Assembly: GCF_021026335.1 (NCBI RefSeq)
Contig: NZ_JAJNCY010000003.1
Location: 248,001-312,000 of the forward strand
Source of the DNA: Rhizobium sp. C1
GTDB lineage: Bacteria > Pseudomonadota > Alphaproteobacteria > Rhizobiales > Rhizobiaceae
DNA length: 64,000 nucleotides
Reading direction: 5' to 3'
Positions 17,777 to 26,006 of the stretch are shown piece after piece. Each line of letters begins with the position of its first letter. Position 1 is the stretch's first letter. A program made the position numbers and the translations under genes. The notes under the pieces were generated by a model that was given only the letters and a program-made list of their open reading frames with translations, ran no database searches and was not told the origin of the DNA.

Positions 17777-18138
17777 TCGCGCCTCAAAAAATAAACTATA
17801 TGAAATATATTAGCAGGAATCGGTAATAGAGTTCCTGCCGCGGCGCAACGTTAGATAGATCGTTAACCATGAAAAACGCGTCAAGACAGTTTTAGTGTTG
17901 TTTTTTTGCAACGGTTGTGAAAATTTTGTGACTAGCAATCGGGCATCCGGGAACAATTTGATGAAATATTAAGCGGGGAGGGCCCCCGCATCGTCCGCCA
18001 GACGAAGCGCCCTGAACTTGTCGGGCATCGTAAGGTGCCGCGTTCGCCCTTTCGGGCAGGCCGGAATGATGCTCGCTGTTGCGCCGGCCTGACCTATTTG
18101 CTGTTATGGCACCAGTTTTACGAAATGGCTTTTTCACC
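17777..18138. promoter_or_regulatory. Divergent control region between wza-like and ligase-like genes
   Basis: A 362-base stretch without a credible gene. Next to wza it is markedly A/T-rich and contains an inverted repeat pairing 17813-17819 with 17832-17838 (7 bp, 12-base gap), a reasonable operator candidate. A second GC-rich stem pairs 17973-17978 with 17984-17989. Promoters for both directions must lie here, but I cannot fix -35/-10 boxes. Binding by a Ros/MucR-type regulator, common for rhizobial EPS promoters, is only a guess. Confidence 0.5.
17813..17838. promoter_or_regulatory. Inverted repeat upstream of the export operon
   Basis: GCAGGAA (17813-17819) and TTCCTGC (17832-17838) form a perfect 7-bp inverted repeat with a 12-base spacer, 37 bases upstream of the wza-like start. 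The spacing suits a dimeric regulator; it could equally be a leader-RNA stem. Confidence 0.4.
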
Positions 18139-19647
18139 ATGAAAGCAGATGCTCCTTTATCGTTTCTGGAGCGCCACCCGGCGATTGCGAACATGCTGCG
18201 ATTGTTGTTCTGTTGCGCGACTGTATTTATTCTTCTGCCTGAGGGTTCGGTCAGGGCTCTGCCGCTCTATCTGATCGCTATTCCGATCTTTACGCTTGCC
18301 GCTCTGGTTGCGCTTGTGGTCGCGCCTGCTGACCGACATGGCTGGGTTTTCCGGGTCGGGGCCGGGGCGGCTTCGCTGATCGCATTCTGGTCGCTGTTTC
18401 AGTCCTTCGGCTTTCAGGGGAATGTGCTTGCAAATCCGGTCTGGCGCGCGACAGCCGAGGTTTTAGGTCTGGGTCCCGGCTCCATCTCCGTCGTCCCGGC
18501 CGACACGATCGCGGCGATCGTTCCGGTATTGCTTCCCTTCGCGATTTTTCTGACTGCCGTCCTTCTGTTTTCATCGGACAGGACCGCGACGATGCTTTTG
18601 CGGTTTCTGGCCGTGTCCGGCGGCCTTGTGGCGATTTACGGGATCGTGCAGCTGGAGCTGTTTCCGCAATACCTGATGTTCCGCAAGAAGGAGTATTACC
18701 TTCAGGACCTGACTGCCGTTCTCGTCAATCGCAACTCGATCGCCACCTATCTGGGGGGCACGCTGTTGCTGAATGCGGGGCTGCTCTATGACTCTTTATT
18801 GCCTCTCGCGCCGAGAAACGGCTGGGGCGGAGCCGCGGTCTATGCCCGGCGGCATTTCCGGGTCACTGGTTATTCGCTTCTACATGGCGCTCTTTTCGTC
18901 ATCGTGCTGGTTGCGCTCCTCCTGACGAAGTCGCGGGCGGGCACGGCCTCCACCTTTCTGGCGCTTCTCGGTCTCGTCGTCTTCTTTGTCTTTGATGGTT
19001 ATGCGCGTATCGAGCAGCGTTCGCGACGTCTCGGTCCGCGTGGGCCGAAAATGGCTGTCTTGGGGACTGCTCTTGCGGCAAGCGTTTCACTTGCTTTCGT
19101 TTTTGTCTTTCTCGGGGGGCGCGTCCTGCTGCGCGCCGATGCTCAGGGCCTGGAAGACGGCCGCTTCTGCGCCTATCCGACAATCATCAGGCTGCTGCAG
19201 GACAACTGGCTGCTGGGCACAGGTTTGGGCAGTTTCCGCGAGGTCTTCCCGCGCTATCAGAACCCCGCCTGCGGCGACGCCTTGTGGGACCGCGCGCATT
19301 CCCTTTATCTGGAAGGGTGGATCGATCTTGGCGTAATCTTCGTGTTGCTGCTGCTTGTCGTGGTTCTTGGCCTTTCCCTCGCATTCCTGACGGGCTTGAG
19401 GAAACGCAAGTCCATGCGCTGGGCGTCGGCGACGGGGTGGGCGGTACTCATGTTGTTCATGCTTCACAGCACCGTGGATTTTTCCATCCAGATCCCCGGC
19501 GTCGCTGTCTTCTTTGCGGCGATCATGGCTGCTGCATCGATCATTTCGCTCAACCGGAGCAGGCCCTCTGGCGCCGGAGGGGACAGAGCAAAGCAGGCTC
19601 CGGCAGTAACGCCCACGCGGCTTACTTCCGCAACATCGAGAATGTGA
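18139..19647 (+). CDS. O-antigen ligase/polymerase-like membrane protein
   Basis: 502 residues from the ATG at 18139 (an ATG at 18106 is also possible; neither has a clear ribosome site, and a TTG farther upstream is unlikely). About eleven hydrophobic helices are visible. The Wzy_C/WaaL core is recognisable: LTKSRAGTASTFLALLGLVVF (the conserved S/R-x-G motif before a helix), then a periplasmic loop with DNWLLGTGLGSFREVFPRYQ and DRAHSLYLEGWIDLGVIFVL, where the H-x-x-x-L-x-x-x-x-x-x-G pattern is typical of this superfamily. It probably ligates or polymerises the polysaccharide in the periplasm. The C-terminus is cytoplasmic and Ala/Arg-rich. Together with the gene at 5200 the locus has two members of this superfamily. 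Confidence 0.82.
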   Translation: MKADAPLSFLERHPAIANMLRLLFCCATVFILLPEGSVRALPLYLIAIPIFTLAALVALVVAPADRHGWVFRVGAGAASLIAFWSLFQSFGFQGNVLANPVWRATAEVLGLGPGSISVVPADTIAAIVPVLLPFAIFLTAVLLFSSDRTATMLLRFLAVSGGLVAIYGIVQLELFPQYLMFRKKEYYLQDLTAVLVNRNSIATYLGGTLLLNAGLLYDSLLPLAPRNGWGGAAVYARRHFRVTGYSLLHGALFVIVLVALLLTKSRAGTASTFLALLGLVVFFVFDGYARIEQRSRRLGPRGPKMAVLGTALAASVSLAFVFVFLGGRVLLRADAQGLEDGRFCAYPTIIRLLQDNWLLGTGLGSFREVFPRYQNPACGDALWDRAHSLYLEGWIDLGVIFVLLLLVVVLGLSLAFLTGLRKRKSMRWASATGWAVLMLFMLHSTVDFSIQIPGVAVFFAAIMAAASIISLNRSRPSGAGGDRAKQAPAVTPTRLTSATSRM

Positions 19648-19711
19648 GCATAAGCGCGCCGAAGCCGTCCCCGCGCCAGATGTCGCCGAAGAAGAATGAC
19701 TACGGGGCGGT

Positions 19712-19972
19712 TCAGTCGTCGACACGCATGCGTGTGACTTCATTCCGGTTATGGCCCTTCTTGAACTCGATGGTAACGTGCTGCCCCTCCTTCAGTTGCG
19801 GCGTGTTGCCGTCTTCGGGGAGCTTGTAGCGGGTGCCGTCGCCGAGAATAACGGTGCCGTCGCCAACATAGCGCACATTGCCATGCGCATCCTCCGCCTG
19901 GGCGAGGCCTGCCTGAAGGCCCAAGGCCGTCGCAAGAATGAATGCTCCGCCAAGGCCGGTATAGTTCGACAT
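19712..19972 (-). CDS. Small exported DUF1344-like protein
   Basis: 86 residues from the ATG at 19972, preferred because GGAGG lies seven bases upstream; an ATG two codons earlier sits too close to it. A signal peptide (about residues 5-25, GAFILATALGLQAGLAQA) is followed by a compact beta-rich domain with GTVILGDGTRYKLPEDG and LKEGQHVTIEFKKGHN, the pattern of the small DUF1344 periplasmic proteins frequent in Rhizobiales. No catalytic residues are visible. It is convergent with the ligase-like gene (64-base gap) and not obviously in an operon. Family assignment is by general resemblance. Confidence 0.65.
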   Translation of the reverse strand: MSNYTGLGGAFILATALGLQAGLAQAEDAHGNVRYVGDGTVILGDGTRYKLPEDGNTPQLKEGQHVTIEFKKGHNRNEVTRMRVDD

Positions 19973-20308
19973 GGTCATTCCTCCGTCTTCGTCGTCTTGC
20001 CAAAGATGTAATACGCCACGCAACCGAGCGTAAGGGGTGATCGTGTTCTTTCCATGGAGCAGGTTGTAAGCTTTTGCCTGCGCAACGCGCCGCCGGAGGT
20101 GATGACACCGGGGTAGACCGACTTCGGAACCCGGCCCGAAGCGAGCTGCGCTTCAAATCGGCACAGAAAACACCGGTTGCTTAAAATTTTAGATTTTCGC
20201 TTAAACGGCCCCCAATACCTTTCCTGTACAACCGCCAATAACAGGGCACCACAAGGCTCCTGAATAGAAGAAGCGCTAAAGCGCACAAGGTAGAGACAGG
20301 GTTGTGTA
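19973..20308. promoter_or_regulatory. Divergent intergenic region, 336 bases
   Basis: Separates the small DUF1344-like gene from the protease gene. No credible frame is present. A short AT-rich stretch at about 20182-20205 could be promoter material for the protease gene, and GCGC-TAAA-GCGC at 20273-20284 can form a small hairpin. Nothing else recognisable. Confidence 0.35.
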
Positions 20309-20935
20309 ATGCGTAAGCTCCTGAATGTCTTGATCGGCTTTGTCATGGCCTCGGCGGTTGTCAGCCCGGTGCCGGCCTCGGCCTTTACTCTCGGCTCCAT
20401 GACCAGAAATCTGGGTGGTGAGGTCAATCGCCAGTTCATCTCGGTGGAGAGTCGCACGGTCGGTCCCTATGCGGGTGTCGTGTTCTGCATGCAAAATCCG
20501 CAGGAATGCGCCACGAAGCGCACACGCCGTTCCCATATTGAGATCAGCCTGAATGAGCGCCGCTTTGCGATGCTCGAGGCCGTCAATCAGTCCGTCAACG
20601 GAGCCATCCGTCCCGAAAACGACAGCGCTGAGGCTGGTGGGGACGTCTGGTCGCTTTCGCCTGTCGCCGGCGACTGCGAAGATTATGCCATCACCAAGCG
20701 CCATGAACTGATCGCGCGTGGATGGCCCGCGAATACGCTGCGCATGGCGGTGGTTTACACGGCCTTCGGCGAGGGCCACATGGTGTTGGTTGTCAAGACG
20801 AACTCGGGCGATCTGGTTCTCGACAACCGGGTCCAGGCGATCCGCCGGTGGGACAAGACGGGTTTGAAATGGGTGATGATCCAATCCTCGTCCAACCCGA
20901 AGAAATGGATGACGGTCGCCGGCAGCAATGTGTGA
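20309..20935 (+). CDS. Periplasmic transglutaminase-like cysteine protease (BTLCP / LapG-like)
   Basis: 208 residues with a signal peptide (1-25, ending in ASA). The papain-like catalytic set of the bacterial transglutaminase-like cysteine proteinase family is complete: C123 in GDCEDYAITK, H157 in GEGHMVLVV and D172 in LVLDNRVQAI. Known members such as LapG cut surface adhesins in the periplasm under c-di-GMP control through LapD. No LapD or large adhesin gene is adjacent, so the target is unknown. Length is normal for the family. An AGAGACAGGG stretch upstream of the ATG may serve as a weak ribosome site. Confidence 0.82.
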   Translation: MRKLLNVLIGFVMASAVVSPVPASAFTLGSMTRNLGGEVNRQFISVESRTVGPYAGVVFCMQNPQECATKRTRRSHIEISLNERRFAMLEAVNQSVNGAIRPENDSAEAGGDVWSLSPVAGDCEDYAITKRHELIARGWPANTLRMAVVYTAFGEGHMVLVVKTNSGDLVLDNRVQAIRRWDKTGLKWVMIQSSSNPKKWMTVAGSNV

Positions 20936-21026
20936 GGATCGGGCGATTTTCGATGGCGAGGATGATCCTGGCGGGCCCTCAGGCGGCCCGTCTTTTCGTT
21001 TCGGTTCGCTTCGAACGGGCAGGCCA

Positions 21027-21803
21027 CTAAAGTTCCGACACGAGACCTTCGGCAATTTTCAGCACGGTAAGCCGGCCGGTGGCATAGGCGCCCGTGTCTA
21101 TCCCGATCCGGTTGGGGCCGTATGAAACTGTCGCTGCGGGCGTGTGACCATGAACGACCGTCAGAGGAAGGCCCGGGCCCTCCGAGAGGAAAGGTTCCCG
21201 GATCCACATGAAATCGAGTGGCTCCTGACGTTCGATGGCGACGCCCGGCTGAATGCCGGCATGGACGAAGAGAAAATCGCCGCCGCGCGCCCATAGCCGT
21301 GTTGTCGAAAGGAATTCGCGATGCTGGGCGGGGACATGTGAGCGCAAGGCTGCGACCAGAACGTCTTGCCCCAGGGCCCGGTCGCCATAGGGGTCGATAT
21401 TCAGTCCGTAGGAGCGGAGCGTCTCCTTGCCGCCGAGATCAAGCCAGCCCCATTCTTCTAGCGGATTTTCAAGAAAGTTAAGGAAGACGTCGTCGTGATT
21501 GCCGCGCAGGCAGAGCCTGAGAAAACGCGGATTTCGGTTGCTGCGAAGGTGTTCCACCACGCCGCGGGAATCGGGACCACGATCGATGTAATCGCCGAGA
21601 TAGACGGCCAGTGCGGTCTCGTGATCGCCGACATCGGCTTCAATCTTCCGGTCCGCCTCCATCAGCAGGTCGAGGCGGCCGTGTATGTCGCCGATGGCAT
21701 AAATCTTCTGGAACCTGTCGAACGGGATATCGACACCCGTCGCGCCCGCTGCCGTTTTCGGCTGTGGCGTTCTGGTCAGGGTTTTCTTCATCCAGCGCAG
21801 CAT
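21027..21803 (-). CDS. Serine/threonine-type metallophosphoesterase
   Basis: 258 residues from the ATG at 21803; the longer frame upstream runs through the neighbouring gene and is not used. The calcineurin-like metal motifs are complete: GDIHGR (38-43, D39 and H41), GDYIDRG (70-76), GNHD (101-104), then VHAGIQPG and VVHGHTP for the last metal ligands. These match PrpA/ApaH-type protein phosphatases of the PPP family. It would hydrolyse phosphoserine/threonine or dinucleoside polyphosphates in the cytoplasm. It follows the EEP-family gene on the same strand with 53 bases between, so they may be co-transcribed. Physiological substrate unknown. Confidence 0.87.
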   Translation of the reverse strand: MLRWMKKTLTRTPQPKTAAGATGVDIPFDRFQKIYAIGDIHGRLDLLMEADRKIEADVGDHETALAVYLGDYIDRGPDSRGVVEHLRSNRNPRFLRLCLRGNHDDVFLNFLENPLEEWGWLDLGGKETLRSYGLNIDPYGDRALGQDVLVAALRSHVPAQHREFLSTTRLWARGGDFLFVHAGIQPGVAIERQEPLDFMWIREPFLSEGPGLPLTVVHGHTPAATVSYGPNRIGIDTGAYATGRLTVLKIAEGLVSEL

Positions 21804-21856
21804 GGCAAATCCCGGTTCCAGCGGCCTTTTATCTCGCAAGGCTACTTCAGCTGAAT

Positions 21857-22795
21857 CTAATTGCTCATTTGGAGATTGCAAATGAGCGGCTTGTGATCGG
21901 AGCCGAGATTGGGGCCGGTCTGGCAGTCGGAGAGCACATTGCCGCGGCTGGTCAGAATGTGGTCGATCGGCGAGCCGAAGAATGGGAGGCCTTTGCGCAC
22001 CGCCATCCGGGTCGGCAGGGCCAGCAAAAACGGCTGCTCGTGCAATTCGCCGGCCGCGACGATCGCGCGAAATGCGGGATCCCATCGGGTGGCGTTGAAG
22101 TCGCCCATCATGAGAACCGGTTCCGTTTCCAGCTCGACATAGCGCACGACATCGGAGAGATAATGGTCTCTCGCCTTCATCTCGGCCAGTTCCTTCAGCG
22201 TTGCGGGGTGAATGGCCCACACGACAAGCCGCCGATTCTGTACGTTCAGTTCGGCGCGCAGCATGGAATTCGCGTCGATCATCCGGCTCGCCTGCTTCAG
22301 GATCGGATATTTCGACAGGATCATGACGTCGGAGGCCGCCTGTGTGTGGTAGGGGAACAGGCTGTAGAGCGTGGTTGTGACGCCGTTCTGATGTTCGCCC
22401 ATCTCCTGAATGCTGATGACGTCGGGATCTTCCTGCTTCAGCCAGGTGTAGATGTCACTTCTATCGCGCTCATCCGCTAGCCAGTTGAACGAGATGACTT
22501 TGAGCTTCGGTCCTCTCGCGGGTTCGGAGTTTTGCTGCCAGTCGACAAGCGTGGGCGACACGAAATCGCCAAGAACAACGACGGCCGCAAGTGTCGCGGC
22601 CACGCGCAGGCGGCGGCTGACAAGAGACGTTCCCAGCAGAAAGACGATAAGTGCGACGAGAAAATAGTCCCAGAACAGATAGGCCATCGCGAGGATATGG
22701 CCCAGCTCGAGCTGATACCGGCGTGCCAGAAGCAGGAGGCCGAGCGCGAGTGCAGGGCCCGCATACAGGCAGAACTTGCGCATTTGACCGATCAT
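21857..22795 (-). CDS. Membrane-linked endonuclease/exonuclease/phosphatase family protein
   Basis: 312 residues from the ATG at 22795, chosen because GGGAG lies five bases upstream. Three hydrophobic helices at the N-terminus (about 5-25, 30-50 and 55-75) are followed by a catalytic EEP domain. This has VISFNWLADERD (first strand), DVISIQEMGEHQNG (metal-binding Glu), VMMGDFNATRWD (Asp-x-Asn), and GSPIDHILTSRG and LGSDHKPLICNL (the C-terminal D-H pair). This layout is typical of the YafD-like inner-membrane EEP proteins. It may act on phospholipids, nucleotides or nucleic acid outside the cytoplasm. Substrate cannot be predicted. Confidence 0.83.
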   Translation of the reverse strand: MIGQMRKFCLYAGPALALGLLLLARRYQLELGHILAMAYLFWDYFLVALIVFLLGTSLVSRRLRVAATLAAVVVLGDFVSPTLVDWQQNSEPARGPKLKVISFNWLADERDRSDIYTWLKQEDPDVISIQEMGEHQNGVTTTLYSLFPYHTQAASDVMILSKYPILKQASRMIDANSMLRAELNVQNRRLVVWAIHPATLKELAEMKARDHYLSDVVRYVELETEPVLMMGDFNATRWDPAFRAIVAAGELHEQPFLLALPTRMAVRKGLPFFGSPIDHILTSRGNVLSDCQTGPNLGSDHKPLICNLQMSN

Positions 22796-22966
22796 CCGGG
22801 CTCCCGTTGAACATTTCGGTTTTTGTAGCACCGCAATACGTCGGTTTCCTTGGGTGTCAAAATTAAATTTGGTCGGATTTCGCCGCGCGCGGCCAATTGA
22901 GATGACCGGATCAAGCGCCCCCCAACGCCGTGTCTCACGGCCGCTTGCCGCAGCGCTCCTGCTGTC

Positions 22967-24079
22967 TCAGAGCACGCCCCAGGCGCGGTAGCGTCCCCGC
23001 CCGGTCATTTCGCGCAGGTTCAGCTCCTTGGTGAGAACAAGTGCCCCCTGTGGCGTGATGTCGAGTTCCTGCGCGATCAGGCTCGCCGAAACCACGGGCC
23101 GGGCGATCACCAGATCGACCAGCTGCGGCAGGCGCGAATGGCCGCGACGGTTGGCGGTGCGGCGTTCAAGCTGGGCGCGGGCCGCCAGCAGCCGGTCATG
23201 CTCCTTGAGCCCGGTCGCGGCGGTTTCCTCAAAGCTTTCCAGAATGGCCAGCAATCGCGTCATGCGGCTCGGCGATCGCCGGCGTTCAATCTTGATGGCC
23301 TTCAAGCCGACATTCAGTGGCGGCAGATGTGCCCTTGCGATCCCGTCCTGCCGCATAAGCGCGGCGATCAATTGCCGGCCGAGTTCAGCCCTGTGTTGAA
23401 GCACCTGCAGCTGGTTCCAGGAATCGAGCGCAATTGCGGCCTTCAGAATGGGTGGCAGTTCATGGGCGGATTTCACCACCTGAAACCATTCCTCCAGCCG
23501 CGCGTCCTCGTCCCAATCGGCGTCGTAGATCAGCGGGTCTCGGTCTGTCGCAGGCTTCGTGACCGGACGATTGTTCAGCGTGTCTTGGATCAACGCATTG
23601 CTGCGGCTCAGAAGCGCGTCGATTTCTGCAAATTCAACCGCGGTTTCAGCCGAAAGCGCGTCTTCATCCTCGGGTTCGACTTGAGCCGGCATGGGGGAGG
23701 CGGGCCTGGCTGCCGAGGCTATTTCCGTCTCACGCGCGTCCCCGCGCAGACGGGCAAGGCCCGATGGGCTTAGCGCCCATTCCGCCGGATGGCTCCCGAT
23801 CTGGCGGCGGCTGCGCAGAACCGAATGCGCGATGGTCAGTTCGTGCGTCGGTGTGCGCGCGTCGCGGCGCGCATCGTGCAGAACCAGATCCTCGACATGC
23901 ACCAGCTCGCCATCCACCCACATGGAGGCAATGGCATCGGCGAAATCCTGACGCTCGAGAAAACCCTCGCGAATGGAGGAGCGCGCGACACATTCATCGA
24001 GCCGCGCCAAGGCTTCCGCTGCGCGGCAAACGGGGGCGAAAAGTGCCGAAAGATCGATTCGCTTCAGATCATAGGACAT
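22967..24079 (-). CDS. RHE_PE00001 family protein (DUF1612 / HTH)
   Basis: 370 residues. The N-terminal part (ALARLDECVARSSIREGFLERQDFADA and WVDGELVHVEDLVLHDARRD, about 23-72) matches the rhizobial proteins known as RHE_PE00001 family. The C-terminal 60 residues (LPQLVDLVIARPVVSASLIAQELDITPQGALVLTKELNLREMTGRGRYRAWGVL) read as a winged helix-turn-helix. Many copies are found on rhizobial plasmids; function is unknown, though a DNA-binding or Fic-related regulatory role is often suspected. It stands alone here with 170 bases upstream of the EEP gene. I see no plasmid genes beside it. Confidence 0.72.
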   Translation of the reverse strand: MSYDLKRIDLSALFAPVCRAAEALARLDECVARSSIREGFLERQDFADAIASMWVDGELVHVEDLVLHDARRDARTPTHELTIAHSVLRSRRQIGSHPAEWALSPSGLARLRGDARETEIASAARPASPMPAQVEPEDEDALSAETAVEFAEIDALLSRSNALIQDTLNNRPVTKPATDRDPLIYDADWDEDARLEEWFQVVKSAHELPPILKAAIALDSWNQLQVLQHRAELGRQLIAALMRQDGIARAHLPPLNVGLKAIKIERRRSPSRMTRLLAILESFEETAATGLKEHDRLLAARAQLERRTANRRGHSRLPQLVDLVIARPVVSASLIAQELDITPQGALVLTKELNLREMTGRGRYRAWGVL

Positions 24080-24132
24080 GTAAGCCAGCGTAGGCGATTT
24101 ACAGCCAGCTGCCTATTGCCCGCACCGTGGGA

Positions 24133-24927
24133 TCAGCGGCGTCCCCAGCAAATGAAATCGGCATTGGCAAAGTCGCTGTCATGGGTCTGGTTGCGCTTGC
24201 CGTAAGCGAGCGGATGGCCATTCGGGTCGACCGTCGAGCCGCCCGCAGCACGCACCACCGCGTCGCCGGCGGCCGTGTCCCATTCCATGGTCCGGCCGAA
24301 GCGCGGATAGACGTCCGCTGCGCCTTCGGCGATCAGACAGAATTTCAGCGACGAGCCAACGGAGCGGTAATCCTCTACGCCTTCCTTTTCGAGGAAGGCG
24401 AGTGTTTCCGGGCTGTTGTGTGAACGGCTGGCAACTGCGACCAGCTTCTCAGGACAGGCGCGTACGCCGATCGAATGACGCGAGACGAGCCTGCCGCCTT
24501 CACCGATGATCAGTTTTTCAGCGCCCGCCGCATCGCCGCGATAGAGTACGCCCTTGGCCGGGGCATAGACCACACCGGCCACCGGGCGTCCTTCAACGAT
24601 CAATGCAATATTGACCGTGAAGTCCTCACTCTTGTTGATAAATTCCTTGGTTCCGTCGAGAGGGTCGACGAGGAAGAAGCGACCGGAGGCGGTGGCGGGC
24701 ATGTGGCCCGCCGCGCAGGCCTCTTCCGCCACCAGCGGAATGTCCGGATAGGCTCTCGTCAGGATGCCGGCGATGATGGCTTCCGCCTTCTCGTCGGCAA
24801 TGGTGACGGGAGACTGGTCGCATTTCATGCGGACTTCGGGGCCAGCGCGAAACACGGTCATGATCACAGCGCCTGCCTCGATGGCGGCAGCCGTGAAAAT
24901 CTCGAGCATGGGGTCTTTGATGGTCAT
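24133..24927 (-). CDS. cysQ: 3'(2'),5'-bisphosphate nucleotidase CysQ
   Basis: 264 residues from the ATG at 24927 (MTIKDPMLEIF); a longer frame exists but adds only basic, unconserved residues. The Li-sensitive inositol-monophosphatase fold motifs are present: E-E in LVAEEACAAG (about 82-90), DPLDGTKEFI (about 103-112) and WDTAAGDAVVRAAGG (about 217-231). The TKEFI version of the motif is typical of CysQ, which removes the 3' phosphate from PAP/PAPS during sulfate assimilation. It lies 53 bases upstream (in transcription) of the RHE_PE00001 gene. Cytoplasmic, possibly membrane-associated. Confidence 0.85.
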   Translation of the reverse strand: MTIKDPMLEIFTAAAIEAGAVIMTVFRAGPEVRMKCDQSPVTIADEKAEAIIAGILTRAYPDIPLVAEEACAAGHMPATASGRFFLVDPLDGTKEFINKSEDFTVNIALIVEGRPVAGVVYAPAKGVLYRGDAAGAEKLIIGEGGRLVSRHSIGVRACPEKLVAVASRSHNSPETLAFLEKEGVEDYRSVGSSLKFCLIAEGAADVYPRFGRTMEWDTAAGDAVVRAAGGSTVDPNGHPLAYGKRNQTHDSDFANADFICWGRR

Positions 24928-25037
24928 CTTTTTTCTCGCGTCGGCAAGGCGTTGCCGACGCTTCAGCATATATGATCAGCGGACTTTCGCCGCAAGCCGC
25001 CGTCCCCCAGGGTTCACCACTTCGCCGAAGCGAAGCA

Positions 25038-26006
25038 TCAGGGTTCGAGCACTATTTTGCCTGAAACGCCGCGTTCCATCAACCGGGTCAACACTTTCGG
25101 CGCATCGGACAGCGGATAGCGGGCGCCGATCAGCGGCTTGACCTTGCCATCGAGATACCAGCCGAAGAGCTCGCGCACGTTCTCCGCGTAGATGGCCGGC
25201 TCATGCTGCGTGAACGCTCCCCAGAAGACACCGATAAGGGAAAACTCCTTTACCAGCGCCAGATTCACGGGGAGTTGCGGAATGCGGCCCGCGGCAAACC
25301 CGACCACCAGATAGCGGCCGTTGCGGCCCATCGTGCGCACCAGCGTGTCGAATGTATCGCCGCCGACGGGATCGAAGACCACGTCGACGCCTTGTCTGCC
25401 GGCCAGTTCCCGCAGCGTTTCCTTCAGATTGTCATAGCCGATGACATGATCGGCGCCTGCCTGACGGGCAGCTTCGCGCTTCTCGTCCGTCGAGGCGATG
25501 GCAATCACCGTGGCGCCCATGGCCTTGCCGATCTCGACGGCGGCCAGCCCCGTCGCCCCGGCCGCACCGGCCACGACCAGCGTTTCACCCGGCTTCAGAT
25601 GTCCGCGCTGCTTGAGCGCATGATGCGAAGTGCCGAAACCGCACATGAGCGCACAGGCATCCTCGTCGCTGATCTGGTCGGGCAGAGGGATACATTGCGC
25701 CTCGGCAAAGACGCCTTTTTGCGCGAAGGCGCCGGTGCCGGCCGTCGCGACCACGCGCATGCCGGGCTTCAGATGCTTCACGTCGGGTCCGACGCTTTCG
25801 ACGATGCCCGCCATTTCCATACCCGGAATGAAGGGAAGCTCAGGTTTGGCCTGATAGAGACCCTGAACCAGCAGGCCATCGGGATAGTTCACCCCAATCG
25901 CCCTGGCCTTGATCACCACCCTGGAACCCGAAGCTTCCGGCTCCGGCAGATCTGAAAAGGTCAGGCCGTCAATCGGGCCGTAGGCCGAGCAGAGGATCGC
26001 CTTCAT
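25038..26006 (-). CDS. Zinc-less NADPH:quinone oxidoreductase family protein
   Basis: 322 residues of the medium-chain dehydrogenase/reductase type. The GroES-like N-terminal domain (with PDGLLVQGLYQAKPELPFIPGMEMAGIVESVG, about 42-75) lacks the zinc-ligand cysteines of alcohol dehydrogenases. The Rossmann domain has VAGAAGATGLAAVEIGKAMGA (about 144-164), and DVVFDPVGGD identifies the quinone oxidoreductase / crotonase-reductase branch. Its start overlaps the stop of the acyl-CoA dehydrogenase upstream (TGATG), so the pair is translationally coupled. It may reduce an enoyl-CoA or quinone-like intermediate in the same pathway. Substrate is not predictable. Confidence 0.87.
   Translation of the reverse strand: MKAILCSAYGPIDGLTFSDLPEPEASGSRVVIKARAIGVNYPDGLLVQGLYQAKPELPFIPGMEMAGIVESVGPDVKHLKPGMRVVATAGTGAFAQKGVFAEAQCIPLPDQISDEDACALMCGFGTSHHALKQRGHLKPGETLVVAGAAGATGLAAVEIGKAMGATVIAIASTDEKREAARQAGADHVIGYDNLKETLRELAGRQGVDVVFDPVGGDTFDTLVRTMGRNGRYLVVGFAAGRIPQLPVNLALVKEFSLIGVFWGAFTQHEPAIYAENVRELFGWYLDGKVKPLIGARYPLSDAPKVLTRLMERGVSGKIVLEP

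Noticed and set aside
18079-18138. TTG-initiated extension of the ligase-like gene
   Set aside because: TTG start without a ribosome site; ATG codons at 18106 and 18139 are better.
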